Source of the DNA: Arcuatula senhousia
Lineage: Eukaryota > Mollusca > Bivalvia > Mytilida > Mytilidae
Reading direction: 5' to 3'
DNA length: 64,000 nt
Assembly (NCBI GenBank): GCA_963971305.1
Contig: OZ020316.1
Coordinates: 14,278,745-14,342,744 of the forward strand
Shown here: piece after piece, positions 32,595 through 43,979 of the stretch
How positions within the stretch are numbered: position 1 is the first letter of the stretch
Layout: every line of letters begins with the position of its first letter
Program-made: the position numbers and the translations under genes
The notes under the pieces: model-generated
Databases searched by the model: none
What the model saw: the letters and a program-made list of their open reading frames with translations, nothing else
What the model was told of the DNA's origin: nothing

Positions 32595-32783
32595 AAGGAG
32601 CTACATTACGAGGGCCATCCGGGTATCGTGTCTATGAACACAAGGTTAAGGAGTAAGGTATGGTGGCCTGGAATCGATAAAAGCAGTAAAAAATACTGTA
32701 AGAGTTGTTCTGGATGTCAGCCGAGTAAACCGGAACCGATGAACTACTCACCGGAACTTAATGTTAACAATAGAGACTATTAA
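32595..32783 (+). pseudogene. Retroelement integrase zinc-finger (H2C2) fragment
   Basis: The frame reads ELHYEGHPGI, RLRSKVWWPGIDK and YCKSCSGCQPSKPEP and stops with TAA at 32,781. His-x3-His followed by Cys-x2-Cys with the WWPG element is the integrase HHCC zinc domain of Ty3/Gypsy-type (or Pao) polyproteins. No DDE core or RT is attached, so this is a short relic. It directly abuts the next transposase-like fragment. Confidence 0.65.
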
Positions 32784-32792
32784 ATTGAGATT

Positions 32793-33482
32793 TTGTATGG
32801 GGGAGACATGACATTTTTTCAGTTATGCCTTGGACTTAGCGGATCAACGGCCGAATACGCATGTCCGTGGTGCAAGGTATCAAAAGGGGAAAGAAGGGAT
32901 CTCTCTAAAGAATGGAACCATTATCACATGCCGGTTAACTGAAGAACAATTGATGAGATAAAATCCCCTAGTTCCAAGAGCAAGAAACTTTACAGCATTA
33001 AATATCCACCTCTCATAAATATTGAACCCGACCAAATAGTGCCCGACGAACTTCACCTGACAATGCGAATCTTTGATGTACTATTGCGAAATATAATTGA
33101 CGATGCTGCCGATAAGGACGATAAAACTGCCGGAGAGTCACGAAAATCCGACAACCTTAGTTCCCTGGTTGAAAGCATTAGGTCGTGTGGGGTCCATTTT
33201 CAGATTTGGGCGTCAAAACAAAGAAAAGGCGACCGGGAATGGACAGCATTAAGAGAAGATGACATGAAGAAACTGATGAAACTTCTTCCTGATAAGCTAA
33301 GTGGGGAGTACAACGACTTCCTTGATAGAGCTACACGGCTGACAAGCAAATTGTTAACACAGGGGAACGTTGCTCCCAGGTTGTTGTCATCACTCAAGAA
33401 ATTTTACGGACGACATCATGTGCTTGTTTACAAATACGGAATTTCTATCTCTCAGATGAGCACAGATGTTGGTTTGACATAG
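32793..33482 (+). pseudogene. Transposase-like fragment (CPWCK zinc motif family), one internal stop
   Basis: From about 32,793 the frame reads LYGGDMTFFQLCLGLSG, YACPWCKVSKGERRDLS, then TGA at about 32,939, and continues RTIDEIKSPSS, PPLINIEPDQIVPDELHLTMR and IFDVLLRNII to a stop at 33,480. I recognise this as a repetitive protein family of cnidarians and molluscs with a GD-x-F-x-G...ACxWC layout and a DELHL motif, resembling DDE/RNase H transposases. I cannot name its superfamily. Both ends are missing. Confidence 0.55.
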
Positions 33483-33499
33483 AATTTTGTATTGTCATC

Positions 33500-33800
33500 C
33501 TTTCCGGATTTGACCAACACTTAATCGATCTTTGGCAACGTGACGGGTGTGCTATAGCAAGCAGGAACTACTTACTCTTCCGGAGCACCCGAGTTCACTC
33601 TCGTTTCAACTTATGTTCACGTTGCTGAATGCGGTTTTGTTGTTATGTGTGTGTATGTTTTATGTTGTTAATGTTGTTATGTGGTTTGTTTTGTTGTGAT
33701 GAGTTTTTGTCTGCCGGTTTTGTCTTTGTCTTTACGGTTTTATGATACTGATTACCCCTTTGGTACACCTTTGCTTCTAATGTTTAACATTCACAATGAA
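33500..33800 (+). repeat. Bivalve dispersed repeat ('cccctttggtacacc' type)
   Basis: A T/G-rich stretch 'gttgttatgtggtttgtttt' is followed by 'gattacccctttggtacacc'. The arrangement resembles an abundant bivalve dispersed repeat whose 3' part encodes 'ccctctggtatctt'. A diverged copy lies in inverse orientation at about 35,020-35,130. Confidence 0.5.
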
Positions 33801-35019
33801 ACACATGACCAGACAGTAAAACTGTGGAAAGATTTTTCGACAATAAATGACAATATTAAAACCATCTACCAATAGAAAATGAACAAGCTAGATTGCACAG
33901 TGGACACGTTGAAGGTGAGAAAAAGGATCGAAAATCGGAAGTCAGAATGTTTCCTTAATGTTAGCGTATGCTGATTTACAAATGTTCAGTTGAGTTCTGA
34001 AACTAGTGTTTCTATATAAATATCCCTTTCTATGTTAATTTTGTCGTCTTCTGAGCAATCCCCCACTCAAAGACTGTATACTGTTTACACTATAAATTCG
34101 TCCGTCCGTCCGTCCAAAATAATATACTGTAAAAATATAAAGTACATCACGGTTTTCTATCTTGCAACTACATAAGAAAGTGGTCTTATATTTTGTATGA
34201 TTAGCTTTATCCTATAGTATGTATACTGGTTTAATAAACTTTTTGTAGACTTTTGTGGAAAAATTAATAACATGAAAAGTATACATACCTAAACATTTGG
34301 TTTACAGACAGTTGGGACGCAACTGGCTCTATGCCATGTGACCATGGTCCATTTATACGCTTCAACGACTCTTATATGAAATAAGATCTTTTCTAGACGT
34401 ATCAAAACGTCTTTGTTTAATTACATGAAAAGTACAAAACCTAGGCATCTGATAATATTAGACAGTTGGGGTTGTGGTTTACGCTAATCACACCATGTTG
34501 TGTGACCCTGAACCCATTTCCACGCTTCAACAACTCTTTTTTTTTCTCTTAGCAGTAAACTTTTTGTAGGACTTTTGTGGAAAATTAAAAACATGAAATT
34601 TTGTTCTAGTGTTTTTATCATAAAAAAATATGGTCTGGATCTGATTTTTGATGAAAAAATATTTTGGCATATTTTTGTTGCTATAAACAGAAATTTGATA
34701 TCTGTACAATTTCTTAGTTATTGGCGAGTAAAAAGCTTCGCCGAGTGCAGTATGATATGACCGCAACATGTTGCATGAAACGCTGTATGTTTGAGGCAAA
34801 TTATGCCCATTGTAGACTGATAAAGTTGTTTTAACACATGCCATCTTTGGTGAACTTTCCACCCACTTTTGACAAGGAATTCAACACCTTTTTGCAAAAG
34901 CAGACCCCAAAAAATTGCTGCTTCAAAAATACTTGCTGCGAATATTCAGCGAATATTGGATTTTGGAACTAAATTTTAAGCTTAATTTTCGTATGAAATT
35001 GACACAGTCACAATCATTC
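33801..35019. other. No gene seen; local duplication
   Basis: AT-rich. It holds an imperfect direct duplication: 34,225-34,375 and 34,425-34,540 share 'aactttttgtagacttttgt' and 'cgcttcaac-actctt' blocks in changed order. A short (GTCC)4 run lies at 34,100-34,115. No coding signal. Confidence 0.4.
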
Positions 35020-35130
35020 AAGAACGTACCAAAGGTGTATGTACCAAAGGGGTAATAAAACATCATTATACTGATAGACATAAAATAAAATCTATCACAA
35101 CGAAACAAACCACATAACAAGTTAACCGCA
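35020..35130 (-). repeat. Inverted diverged copy of the 33.6 kb dispersed repeat
   Basis: The reverse complement contains 'gttatgtggtttgtttcgtt' and 'ttacccctttggtacatac', matching 33,670-33,780 with substitutions and a deletion. Confidence 0.5.
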
Positions 35131-35996
35131 TCTAGCAACCTGAACTCCAAAACTTTATTTCAAATTGACAATGCATTTTTATTATATTTTTGTACGAATT
35201 TGCAACATTTCATTCAGGTATGTTTCAATGATAAATCTAAAGAATAAAAAACAAAATGAATCGCATAATTTTTCGGATTCAGATAGGCCTACTTCATTTA
35301 AAAAATATGAAACGAAAAAGAAAATGATACAAGTGAACCGACAACATTGTCAGACCAAAAAACACAATATATCCCAACAATATCCTAATAATTTGAATGT
35401 TTATGGTCATGCTATTAAATTGTATCTTGAATAATGACTATAATATAGTGGGTTGAAAAAAGATTTATCTTCTTATATGAAAGCATTTTTTTTTTGCGTT
35501 TTGCATTGTCAAAAATGTCAATAACGTCTTTTAAGATGATTTCAAATACATTAGTATATAGTTGTCCATTGGTCATTTCTAAAGTTTGCCAGTCACATAG
35601 CTGGTCTGGTTTTGTTGTGGGAAATATTTCCCAACGCGCTATCCACTTTTGTATTTCTATGAGATACTTGTTCTTACTTTGTAGATCAGGTTCAAATGCT
35701 TCGAAAATATGCATCTGATCTTCTCTTATTAAACTGTCCAGATGGTTTATAGGGATAAGTGTTCAGCAAGTTCAACGGCTTCATCGTACAGTGCGTCATA
35801 AACTGATCCGTCATTTCTTCCAATTTCAAAGACTCGTATGAGGGCTTGACATTCAGTAACGTAGACTAGTACTTTTAAACATCAGACTAAAAGTAGGAGC
35901 ATTTCCGGACTGAATTCTTCCCTTCGAAGTGAACGAGTTTGGTTGTTTTGTAGGAGCTTGAGTAGGATAACATAGACTAATTGGATATTATATTAT
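35131..35996. other. No gene seen
   Basis: AT-rich sequence with short chance frames on both strands. No motif or repeat was recognised. Confidence 0.4.
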
Positions 35997-37314
35997 TATA
36001 CCCCCCACTTCAAAAGTGGGGGGTATATAGTGGGGGGTATATAGTGATAGGGGTGTCCGTCCGTCCTTCCGTCCGTCCATCCGTCCGTCCTTCCGTTACA
36101 CTTCAGGGTACCCATCTCTTATCCGCAACTCCTCCTAAACCCCTTGGTGGATTTTCATGAAACTTACACACAATCTTTGTGACATAATGTAGATGTGCAC
36201 CTACTATTTTGAAATTTGATCAGAATGATTTTTGGGGTTTCCCATAGCAAAACATGGACTTACCCATTCGACTACATGGGGGTACCCATCTCTTATCCGC
36301 AACTCCTCCTTAACCCCTTGGTGGATTTTCATGAAACTTACACACAATCTTTGTGTCATAATAGATGTGCACCTATTATTTTGAAATTTGATCAGAATGA
36401 TTTTTGGGGTTTCCCATAGCAAAACACGGACTTAGCCATTCGACTACATGGGGGTACCCATCTCTTATCCACAACTCCTCCTAAACCCCTTGGTGGATTT
36501 TCATGAAACTTACACACAATCTTTGTGACATAATATAGATGTGCACCTATTATTTTAAAATTTGATCAGAATGATTTTTGGGGTTTCCCATAGCAAAACA
36601 TGGACTTAGCCATTCGACTACATGGGGGTACCCATCTCTTATCCGCAACTCCTCCTAAACCCCTTGGTGGATTTTCATGAAACTTACACACAATCTAGAT
36701 GTGCACCTACTATTTTAAAATTTGATCAGAATGATTTTTGGGGTTTCCCATAGCAAAACATGGACTTGGCCATTCGACTACATGGGGGTACCCATGTCTT
36801 ATCCGCAACTCCTCCTAAACCCCTTGGTGGATTTTCATGAAACTTACACACAATTGTTCTGACAAAATGTAGATGTGCATCTACTATTTTAAAATTTGAT
36901 CAGAATGATAATTGGGGTTTCCCATAGCAAAACATGGACTCAGCCATTCGACTACATGGGGGTGCCCATCTCTTATCCACAACTCATCCTAAACCCCTTG
37001 ATGGATTGTCATGAAACTTTTACAAAATCTTTGTTACATAATATAGATGTGCACCTACTATTCGAAAGTTTGATCAGAATGATTTTTTGGGGTTTACCAA
37101 AGCAATACATGGACTCAGCCATTCGACTACATGGGGGTGCCCATCTCTTATCTGCAACTCCTCCTAAACCCCTTGATGGATTTTCATGAAACCTACACAC
37201 AATTTTTGTGACATAATGTAGATGTTTATCTCCTATGCTAAATTTTATCTGATTAATTTTTTTTGGGGGTGGGGGGTATTTATTTGTGAGCTGCGGCTCA
37301 CAGTTTTTCTAGTT
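35997..37314 (+). mobile_element. HINE/pearl-like element with ~175-bp tandem core
   Basis: It starts with a hairpin CCCCCCACTT/AAGTGGGGGG at 35,999-36,023, then a (GTCC)n microsatellite at 36,055-36,095. Seven tandem units of about 158-177 bp follow ('gggtacccatctcttatc', 'tggattttcatgaaacttac', 'gatcagaatgatttttgggg'). It ends with hairpin GTGAGCTGCGGCTCAC at 37,286-37,301 and CTAG before TT at 37,309-37,312. A 5' palindrome, microsatellite, tandem core, 3' stem-loop and TT insertion are exactly the layout described for pearl/HINE elements. Class membership is inferred from structure only. Confidence 0.7.
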
Positions 37315-37443
37315 CTATTTATTTTATATTAAAAAAAAATTGCCGTTTCGTTTGTGCACGCAGGTGCGTCGTTGCGTCAATGGTAGCTACGCCACTGGTT
37401 ATGCCGCTAATAATTCTTTTGCGTTTATATGCATGTCTATTTC

Positions 37444-37524
37444 TAGCTACAATAATGTAGCTCCTTTGTCATTTTTGATTGGGCGGAATCAAAAATGTCA
37501 AAGGAGCACATTATTGTAGCTAGA
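37444..37524. repeat. Perfectly folding hairpin, arms ~37 bp
   Basis: Arms begin CTAGCTACAATAATGT and end with its reverse complement, around a GGGCGG loop, with one indel and one mismatch. Parts of the same sequence ('ttgtagctccgcccaatcaa') appear at 32,568 and 41,058, so it is a mobile or repeated motif, probably a miniature foldback element. Confidence 0.65.
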
Positions 37525-37682
37525 CAAGGGAATATAATTCTTTTCCCGTTGAATTCTTCTATTTTGGTTATCCACCAAATTAATTCTTCCCTTGCTTTTT
37601 GTGAGAGTTCTATTTCTTGTTCGTAAGATTTTTTCATTAGAAGACCGTTGACATTTAGCGGAATTTACAAGATTTTCCATAA

Positions 37683-39330
37683 ATTACCATAAGATTTCTA
37701 ATATATTGTCGCTGAAATTTCCGATTGTTAAATTCAAAATTGATGAAAACACCAGGTTTCTTTCCTTGTAATGCACATGGTCGATATCCTCGGTGCTGGA
37801 TTTGGCTTCCATGTTCGAATATTTTGGTTTTGAGTACTTTTCGTTTTCAACTGTTTTGGATTTTGACCTTCCAATGTTTTGGTTTAAATGCTACTGATGA
37901 GAGGTTACTCCTTGAAATATCGATATATAGCATATCCAAATTAACCGTTTATACCCGCGTTTTGGTATTTGTAATTTTGAAACCACTGGGCGATAACCGC
38001 TGCTGGTGGACCAGAGGTCCCCGAGGGTAATCACAAGCCTGGTAGTCAGACTTGTCTGACACGAATTACCATAAGATTTCTAATATATTGTCGCTGAAAT
38101 TTCCGATTGTTAAATTCAAAATTGATGAAAACACCAGGTTTCTTTCCTTGTAATGCACATGGTCGATATCCTCGGTGCTGGATTTGGCTTCCATGTTCGA
38201 ATATTTTGGTTTTGAGTACTTTTCGTTTTCAACTGTTTTGGATTTTGACCTTCCAATGTTTTGGTTTAAATGCTACTGATGAGAGGTTACTCCTTGAAAT
38301 ATCGATATATAGCATATCCAAATTAACCGTTTATACCCGCGTTTTGGTATTTGTAATTTTGAAACCACTGGGCGATAACCGCTGCTGGTGGACCAGAGGT
38401 CCCCGAGGGTAATCACAAGCCTGGTAGTCAGACTTGTCTGACACGAATTACCATAAGATTTCTAATATATTGTCGCTGAAATTTCCGATTGTTAAATTCA
38501 AAATTGATGAAAACACCAGGTTTCTTTCCTTGTAATGCACATGGTCGATATCCTCGGTGCTGGATTTGGCTTCCATGTTCGAATATTTTGGTTTTGAGTA
38601 CTTTTCGTTTTCAACTGTTTTGGATTTTGACCTTCCAATGTTTTGGTTTAAATGCTACTGATGAGAGGTTACTCCTTGAAATATCGATATATAGCATATC
38701 CAAATTAACCGTTTATACCCGCGTTTTGGTATTTGTAATTTTGAAACCACTGGGCGATAACCGCTGCTGGTGGACCAGAGGTCCCCGAGGGTAATCACAA
38801 GCCTGGTAGTCAGACTTGTCTGACACGAATTACCATAAGATTTCTAATATATTGTCGCTGAAATTTCCGATTGTTAAATTCAAAATTGATGAAAACACCA
38901 GGTTTCTTTCCTTGTAATGCACATGGTCGATATCCTCGGTGCTGGATTTGGCTTCCATGTTCGAATATTTTGGTTTTGAGTACTTTTCGTTTTCAACTGT
39001 TTTGGATTTTGACCTTCCAATGTTTTGGTTTAAATGCTACTGATGAGAGGTTACTCCTTGAAATATCGATATATAGCATATCCAAATTAACCGTTTATAC
39101 CCGCGTTTTGGTATTTGTAATTTTGAAACCACTGGGCGATAACCGCTGCTGGTGGACCAGAGGTCCCCGAGGGTAATCACAAGCCTGGTAGTCAGACTTG
39201 TCTGACACGAATTACCATAATATTTCTAATATATTGTCGCTGAAATTTCCGATTGTTAAATTCAAAATTGATGAAAACACCAGGTTTCTTTCCTTGTAAT
39301 GCACATGGTCGATATCCTCGGTGCTGGATT
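37683..39330 (+). repeat. 382-bp tandem repeat, four full units plus part of a fifth
   Basis: Units start at 37,683, 38,065, 38,447, 38,829 and 39,211, with an exact period of 382 bp. The first four look identical by eye. The fifth differs (ATAATATTTC for ATAAGATTTC) and is cut at 39,330 by a DNA transposon, resuming at 40,679. Each unit contains CAGACTTGTCTG and an identical 101-codon open frame from TTG that lacks coding features. A diverged single unit fragment sits at 62,301-62,395. Confidence 0.9.
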
Positions 39331-40678
39331 CCCAAGTCAAAAAATTCCCTTACCAAATCACCCTTCCAAATCATTTTCAAATCAGCAATTTGAAAGTGAT
39401 TTGGAGATGATGCAAATTCACATGCAAATTAGCTACCAAATCATCTTTTCAAATCACAACCAAATCAACTGATTATAATATCTTCATCGAAATCATAACC
39501 AAATCACCCCAAACAAAATAATCCCTCCCTCTTATTCCCTTTCCAAATTACATTCAAATTGTTACCAAATTATTTCCAACTTGCTTCCAAATCACAATCA
39601 AATTAGTTTCAAATTGCAACAGAATCATATTATAAAATAACCAAATCAAAACCAAATTGTTTGTTTTTAATTCATAACAAAATAATTGAAAATAAGTTAC
39701 TTCTCAATAAATGTTATTCTTCAGCATATGTAAAATATATATGGTCACCAACAAACATCAGATCTTGCTCAAAGTCAATACATTCATGGTGAATTGAAGC
39801 CTAAAGTATTTTCTTCGATTAGCCTTTCTGATAAACATGGCCCATTTCATATTATAGCTAAAGACAGGAATGCAATTGTGTTCGATTGAAATTAAAATGG
39901 AATATTTATATAAACCCCCTCTAACATTATAGATGCAATTTCAATATTTTCTGCTCTAAAGTAATATAAACAACTTACCAACATGTGTTAGGGCATTACG
40001 TATATTCCATAATGAACAGTATAATAACAACAGTAATTGTTTTATATAAGTTTGTATATTTGCTTCACATTGAATATATTATTAAAACTATACACACAAT
40101 TAATATCTATGCACATAAAAGTCTGCTTTCCAAAGAATCCGCAACATTTACTTTAACACACTGCTTTCTCATTCACACAAAAATGTCTGACAATAACAAA
40201 TTTGAATTCAGCCAATGATTGCGCCAGATTTTCAAATTGTTTTCAAATCATATGAATTGGCATACAAAGTGTACGAAATTGCTTCCAAATGATAGCATCT
40301 CAAATAAAAGATATTCAAATCTGAACCAAATTATTTCTGTAAACGAAATGGCTACCAAATCACAACACCATATTTGTACATAACTGATTTGGTAGTGATT
40401 TGGTTCTTAAATCAGTTTCAAATCAACGTTTCAAATCGCTCAACAATGATTTGAAAGTCATTTGAAAATGATTTGGAAGTGATTAGAAAACTCACATTTT
40501 CAACTTTAACACACTGCTTTCTCATTCACACAAAAATGTCTGACAATAACAAATTTGAATTCAGCCAATGATTGCGCCAGATTTACGCAATAATACTATA
40601 ATATCGTCAAAAGCATTATCAATGTTAACGAAAATACTGATGATCAATCTCAAATGTCCAAGAATTTTTTGACTTGGG
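39331..40678. mobile_element. Non-autonomous TIR DNA transposon (1,348 bp)
   Basis: Termini CCCAAGTCAAAAAATTC and its exact reverse complement form 17-bp perfect TIRs (39,331-39,347; 40,662-40,678). Comparison with the uninterrupted 382-bp repeat gives the empty site and shows a 2-bp TT duplication. Dozens of CAAATCA / TGATTTG motifs cluster in the outer ~250 bp on the left and ~330 bp on the right, like subterminal binding sites. An 82-bp segment is duplicated inside (40,150-40,231 and 40,503-40,584). No transposase is encoded. The superfamily is uncertain. Confidence 0.8.
40150..40584 (+). repeat. 82-bp direct repeat inside the TIR element
   Basis: The segments 40,150-40,231 and 40,503-40,584 are identical. 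They are separated by 271 bp of CAAATCA-rich sequence. Each includes a short frame MSDNNKFEFSQ followed by TGA. Confidence 0.8.
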
Positions 40679-40853
40679 TTTGGCTTCCATGTTCGAATAT
40701 TTTGGTTTTGAGTACTTTTCGTTTTCAACTGTTTTGGATTTTGACCTTCCAATGTTTTGGTTTAAATGCTACTGATGAGAGGTTACTCCTTGAAATATCG
40801 ATATATAGCATATCCAAATTAACCGTTTATACCCGCGTTTTGGTATTTGTAAT
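40679..40853 (+). repeat. Continuation of the fifth 382-bp unit
   Basis: Sequence matches the repeat unit from 'tggcttccatgttcgaatat' to 'ggtatttgtaattt', then diverges at about 40,854. The right part of the unit is missing, so the array ends here. Confidence 0.85.
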
Positions 40854-41590
40854 TTCATGAAACTATCAATTTAAGAGGTTTCTTGAACTTTATAATGAAG
40901 TTCAGGATCAGAAAATTGAAAATGTGAGTTTTCTATCAAAATAATAGTTTCCTAAGGCTTTTAACCAATTTAATAATGACTACATATTATTCAGACTTTT
41001 ATTAGTAATTTCGAACCATTTTAAAGCTGTATTAGAATTGTGGAAAGAAAATTGACCGCATTGTAGCTCCGCCCGATCAACGATGTCATTGTTGCTATGA
41101 TCAGCCTTTCAAATACATTTGATTGTACTTACCTTTAAAGAAATTTCAGGAATTTCAAGTTGTATAAATTAGAAAATCAAGAAAGTGGAAAGTAGACTTG
41201 CAAACTTTTGAAAATTGAAATTCTTATTATTGTATGTTTTTACTTTGAAAATAAATGGTATGCAAGTAAATTTTAAAAAAAGTTTCTTTTGCTATCAATA
41301 ACACAATTTATTTCATTAATTTTTATGAAATGTATTCATTCAATGATGCGTAACTTTGTTTATTGATTTCGAAATTCGTCGTTATCCATGTTACCTGTTT
41401 ATTGTCAACAAGTTTCGAACGGTAAATCCGGGGCACACCAAAGGTTTTTTAAATGCACTAGAACTCAGAAACAATTTAGATATCTTTATAAAACTTTTGA
41501 AATAACTTATTTTTAACATTCCGAGACCTTTAACATAATTTTGAATGGCATCAAACAAAAGCATCATGTCCTTAGTGCACATTTAGGATC
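40854..41590. other. No gene seen
   Basis: AT-rich. 41,055-41,085 repeats the 'gaccgcattgtagctccgcc' string found at 32,560. CTTAGTGCAC occurs at 41,571 and again at 41,591. Confidence 0.4.
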
Positions 41591-41600
41591 CTTAGTGCAC

Positions 41601-42330
41601 AGGGGCTTGTGTACAGTAAAAAAAATAAAAATCCCCCTATACACCCTTTCACAAGGGAGGACAGACTTCGGATAGGCCCTCGCTTCAAAGACAATTTTTA
41701 CCGGTTCAAAAGTTGAATGACGATCAACCGGCGTCATAATATTGTAAAACAATGTATTTCTTTCAGTAAACACTAACCTTTAATCCCGTCGAAAACCCCA
41801 ATATTGAAACAATATTCCGATAATTTCATCCAATGGACAACTCCTAGGCTTCCATAATCACGTGACTTTTGCGCCGTTCGATTGTTCTCGGGCTTTTTCT
41901 AATCTTAAACATAGAGGTGAAGGGGACAGAAGCGGTAAAATTAGACAATGTTTTTTTCGAACCTCTTTGAAGTTTGTACATAACGGCGCTTCTGTCCCCT
42001 CCATTTCATTATTTGCGATTGGTAAGACCCCGAGAGCAATCCAACGGCACAAAGTCACGTGATTATGGAAGCCAAGGAGTTGTCCATTGGATGAAATTAT
42101 CGGAATATTGTTTCAATATTGGGGTTTCCGACGGGATTTTAACATAAAGGTTAGTGTTTACTGAAAGAAATATCATTATTTTACAATATTATGACGCCGG
42201 TTGATCGTCATTCTACACTTGAACCGGTAAAAATTGTCTTTGAACCGAGGGCCTATCCGAAGTATGTCCTCCCTTGTGAAAGGGTATATAGTGGGATTTT
42301 TATTTTTTTTACTGTACACAAGCCCATGAG
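41601..42330. mobile_element. Near-palindromic foldback element with 10-bp TSD (Mutator-like)
   Basis: Flanks CTTAGTGCAC at 41,591-41,600 and 42,331-42,340 form a 10-bp TSD. The ends GGGCTTGTGTACAG and CTGTACACAAGCCC begin inverted repeats of more than 300 bp. They carry matching blocks such as 'gacgatcaaccggcgtcata', 'tgtccattggatgaaattat' and CACGTGA, leaving a loop of only ~50 bp near 41,940-41,985. Long TIRs with 9-11-bp TSD suggest a non-autonomous Mutator-like element. No protein is encoded. Confidence 0.72.
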
Positions 42331-42340
42331 CTTAGTGCAC

Positions 42341-43250
42341 GAAGGATTCCTGTGTGGTATTTAGACGTACCGCCGCCCCTCCCGGGTAGTATTCTCAAGC
42401 GATGATGTGTTCTGCATGGAAATATCAACAACCTGTTTCTATTTCAGACCTGTGAAATTTGGAATCTTGTATAGAAAGTTAGGAAATAATGTAAATTGTT
42501 AATATGATGCAGGTTCAACCTGATAAGCTCCCGCAGATATATTTAAGGGGATGACATATTTGATTCTGACGGGAGTGAGTGGCAGTTCTTGTGTATAAAT
42601 AATCTTGCCTGCAAAAAGAATTGGAGGTAAATAATCTGGCCTCTACTTTCAAGGGAAAAAATCTGTCCCGAGATTCTTTACTAGTATGGTATATAAAAAA
42701 TAAATAACTCGGCGGCACAAAATGGTGGAAAATAAATTTTCTGACTTGACCAAAACGGCAGACCCCCCTTTTCAGAATCAAATGGTTGTCCTTTTATTTC
42801 TTTAATTAAGCTAATTTTGGTCATATATTGGATAAAAAATGGAGGATACATTTTTTTCTTGACCACCTAAAGTGTGTAATTGGGTCTCTTCCTTACTGGC
42901 AAAGAATCAACAATGAAGGACTACATAGGTTATTAGGAATATCACCTTATGGATGTATGTTTTATTAAGATTGGAAATGAGCTGACCCCCGACCTGCTTA
43001 CTGCAATAAGGAGTACACCAGTATACCAGCAAGCTGGAAAATTTGATTTTCAACCAAGGAAAAAACTGTTGAGGTGTGAATCATAACATTTACAATACAT
43101 ATAATCTTTTATTAAGTATCAAATAAACATAACCAAATGTTACAAAATATTCCATAAAACAAACCAATATCAAAAAGATAACTATATTTAATATGTGCGT
43201 AATAACATTAACTGGTGGCACTTTTTGACCTTGCAACGCTTCATAGGCAC
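42341..43250. other. No gene seen
   Basis: AT-rich sequence. Frames below 90 codons on either strand lack recognisable motifs. No clear repeat boundary. Confidence 0.35.
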
Positions 43251-43480
43251 CTTAGAAAATAATGTTTATTGATATATTAACCTTCCATTGTAGATCCTTT
43301 AAAAGACCAAAAAAGTTAGTTCAAGGTGAAGGCTATCCTTCATTATGGAACAATCTTAAGTTAAATTCCTGTTATTTCCAGGATAATGTAGTACATGTTC
43401 GGACAGACCGACGGACAGACACGACAAAAACAATATGTCTCCCCACAAAAGTGGTGGGGGAGACATTATCACACACTGGC
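43251..43480 (-). repeat. Fragment of a hairpin element of the GTCTCCCC family
   Basis: A hairpin ATGTCTCCCC...GGGGGAGACAT lies at 43,434-43,466 beside 'cggacagaccgacggacaga' microsatellite-like sequence. It is the same arrangement, inverted, as the element at 59,040-59,606. Confidence 0.55.
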
Positions 43481-43519
43481 ATGTTAGTCACTGAAGAAAT
43501 ATGCGAGGGGGCTGATGGG

Positions 43520-43800
43520 GTAATTTCGTGATGTGTCATTCCCCATTTTTTTCTGTGATTTTTCTGTGAACTGTGATTCAAGAAAACAATTGTTCGTGAA
43601 CTGTGACGAGAGCATTGTCTGTGAACCGTTCTCGGCTAAAATAATTTTCCGTGATATGTGATTTATGTCTCCACATATCTCTACAGTGGCAATATTTCCT
43701 GTGAATTTTGATTAGGGACATTTTCTCAAATAAATGCTAATTTCCTGTGAACTGTGAAATACAAATTTTATTTTCTGTGAACCGTTATCAGAACACCCCC
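43520..43800 (+). repeat. Degenerate CTGTGAACTGTGA repeat
   Basis: About eight imperfect copies of CTGTGAACYGTGA / CCGTGATATGTGA spaced 25-60 bp apart. No coding potential. Confidence 0.55.
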
Positions 43801-43979
43801 CAATCAACCAGTGATCTAATTTTACCTGGATGTTACCAACGCTTTAGTGAAGTTTACTGATCAAACCACTTAAAATGATGGAGATCACATGCTTTCAACA
43901 AGATGAGCAAATTTTACTAATTATAGTGACTAAGACCTGAACACAAGACATTGATTAGAATGTGCCAAACATCTTTTTT

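Noticed and set aside
33039..33482. Stand-alone 147-aa gene
   Set aside because: The frame continues upstream through one TGA into the CPWCK-type transposase-like fragment, so it is a piece of that relic.
36100..37200. CRISPR-like array
   Set aside because: Units are ~175-bp near-identical tandem copies with no alternating spacers, in a eukaryotic genome.
37725..39176. Identical 101-codon frames in each 382-bp unit
   Set aside because: They start with TTG, show no domain, and are identical because the DNA repeat is identical.
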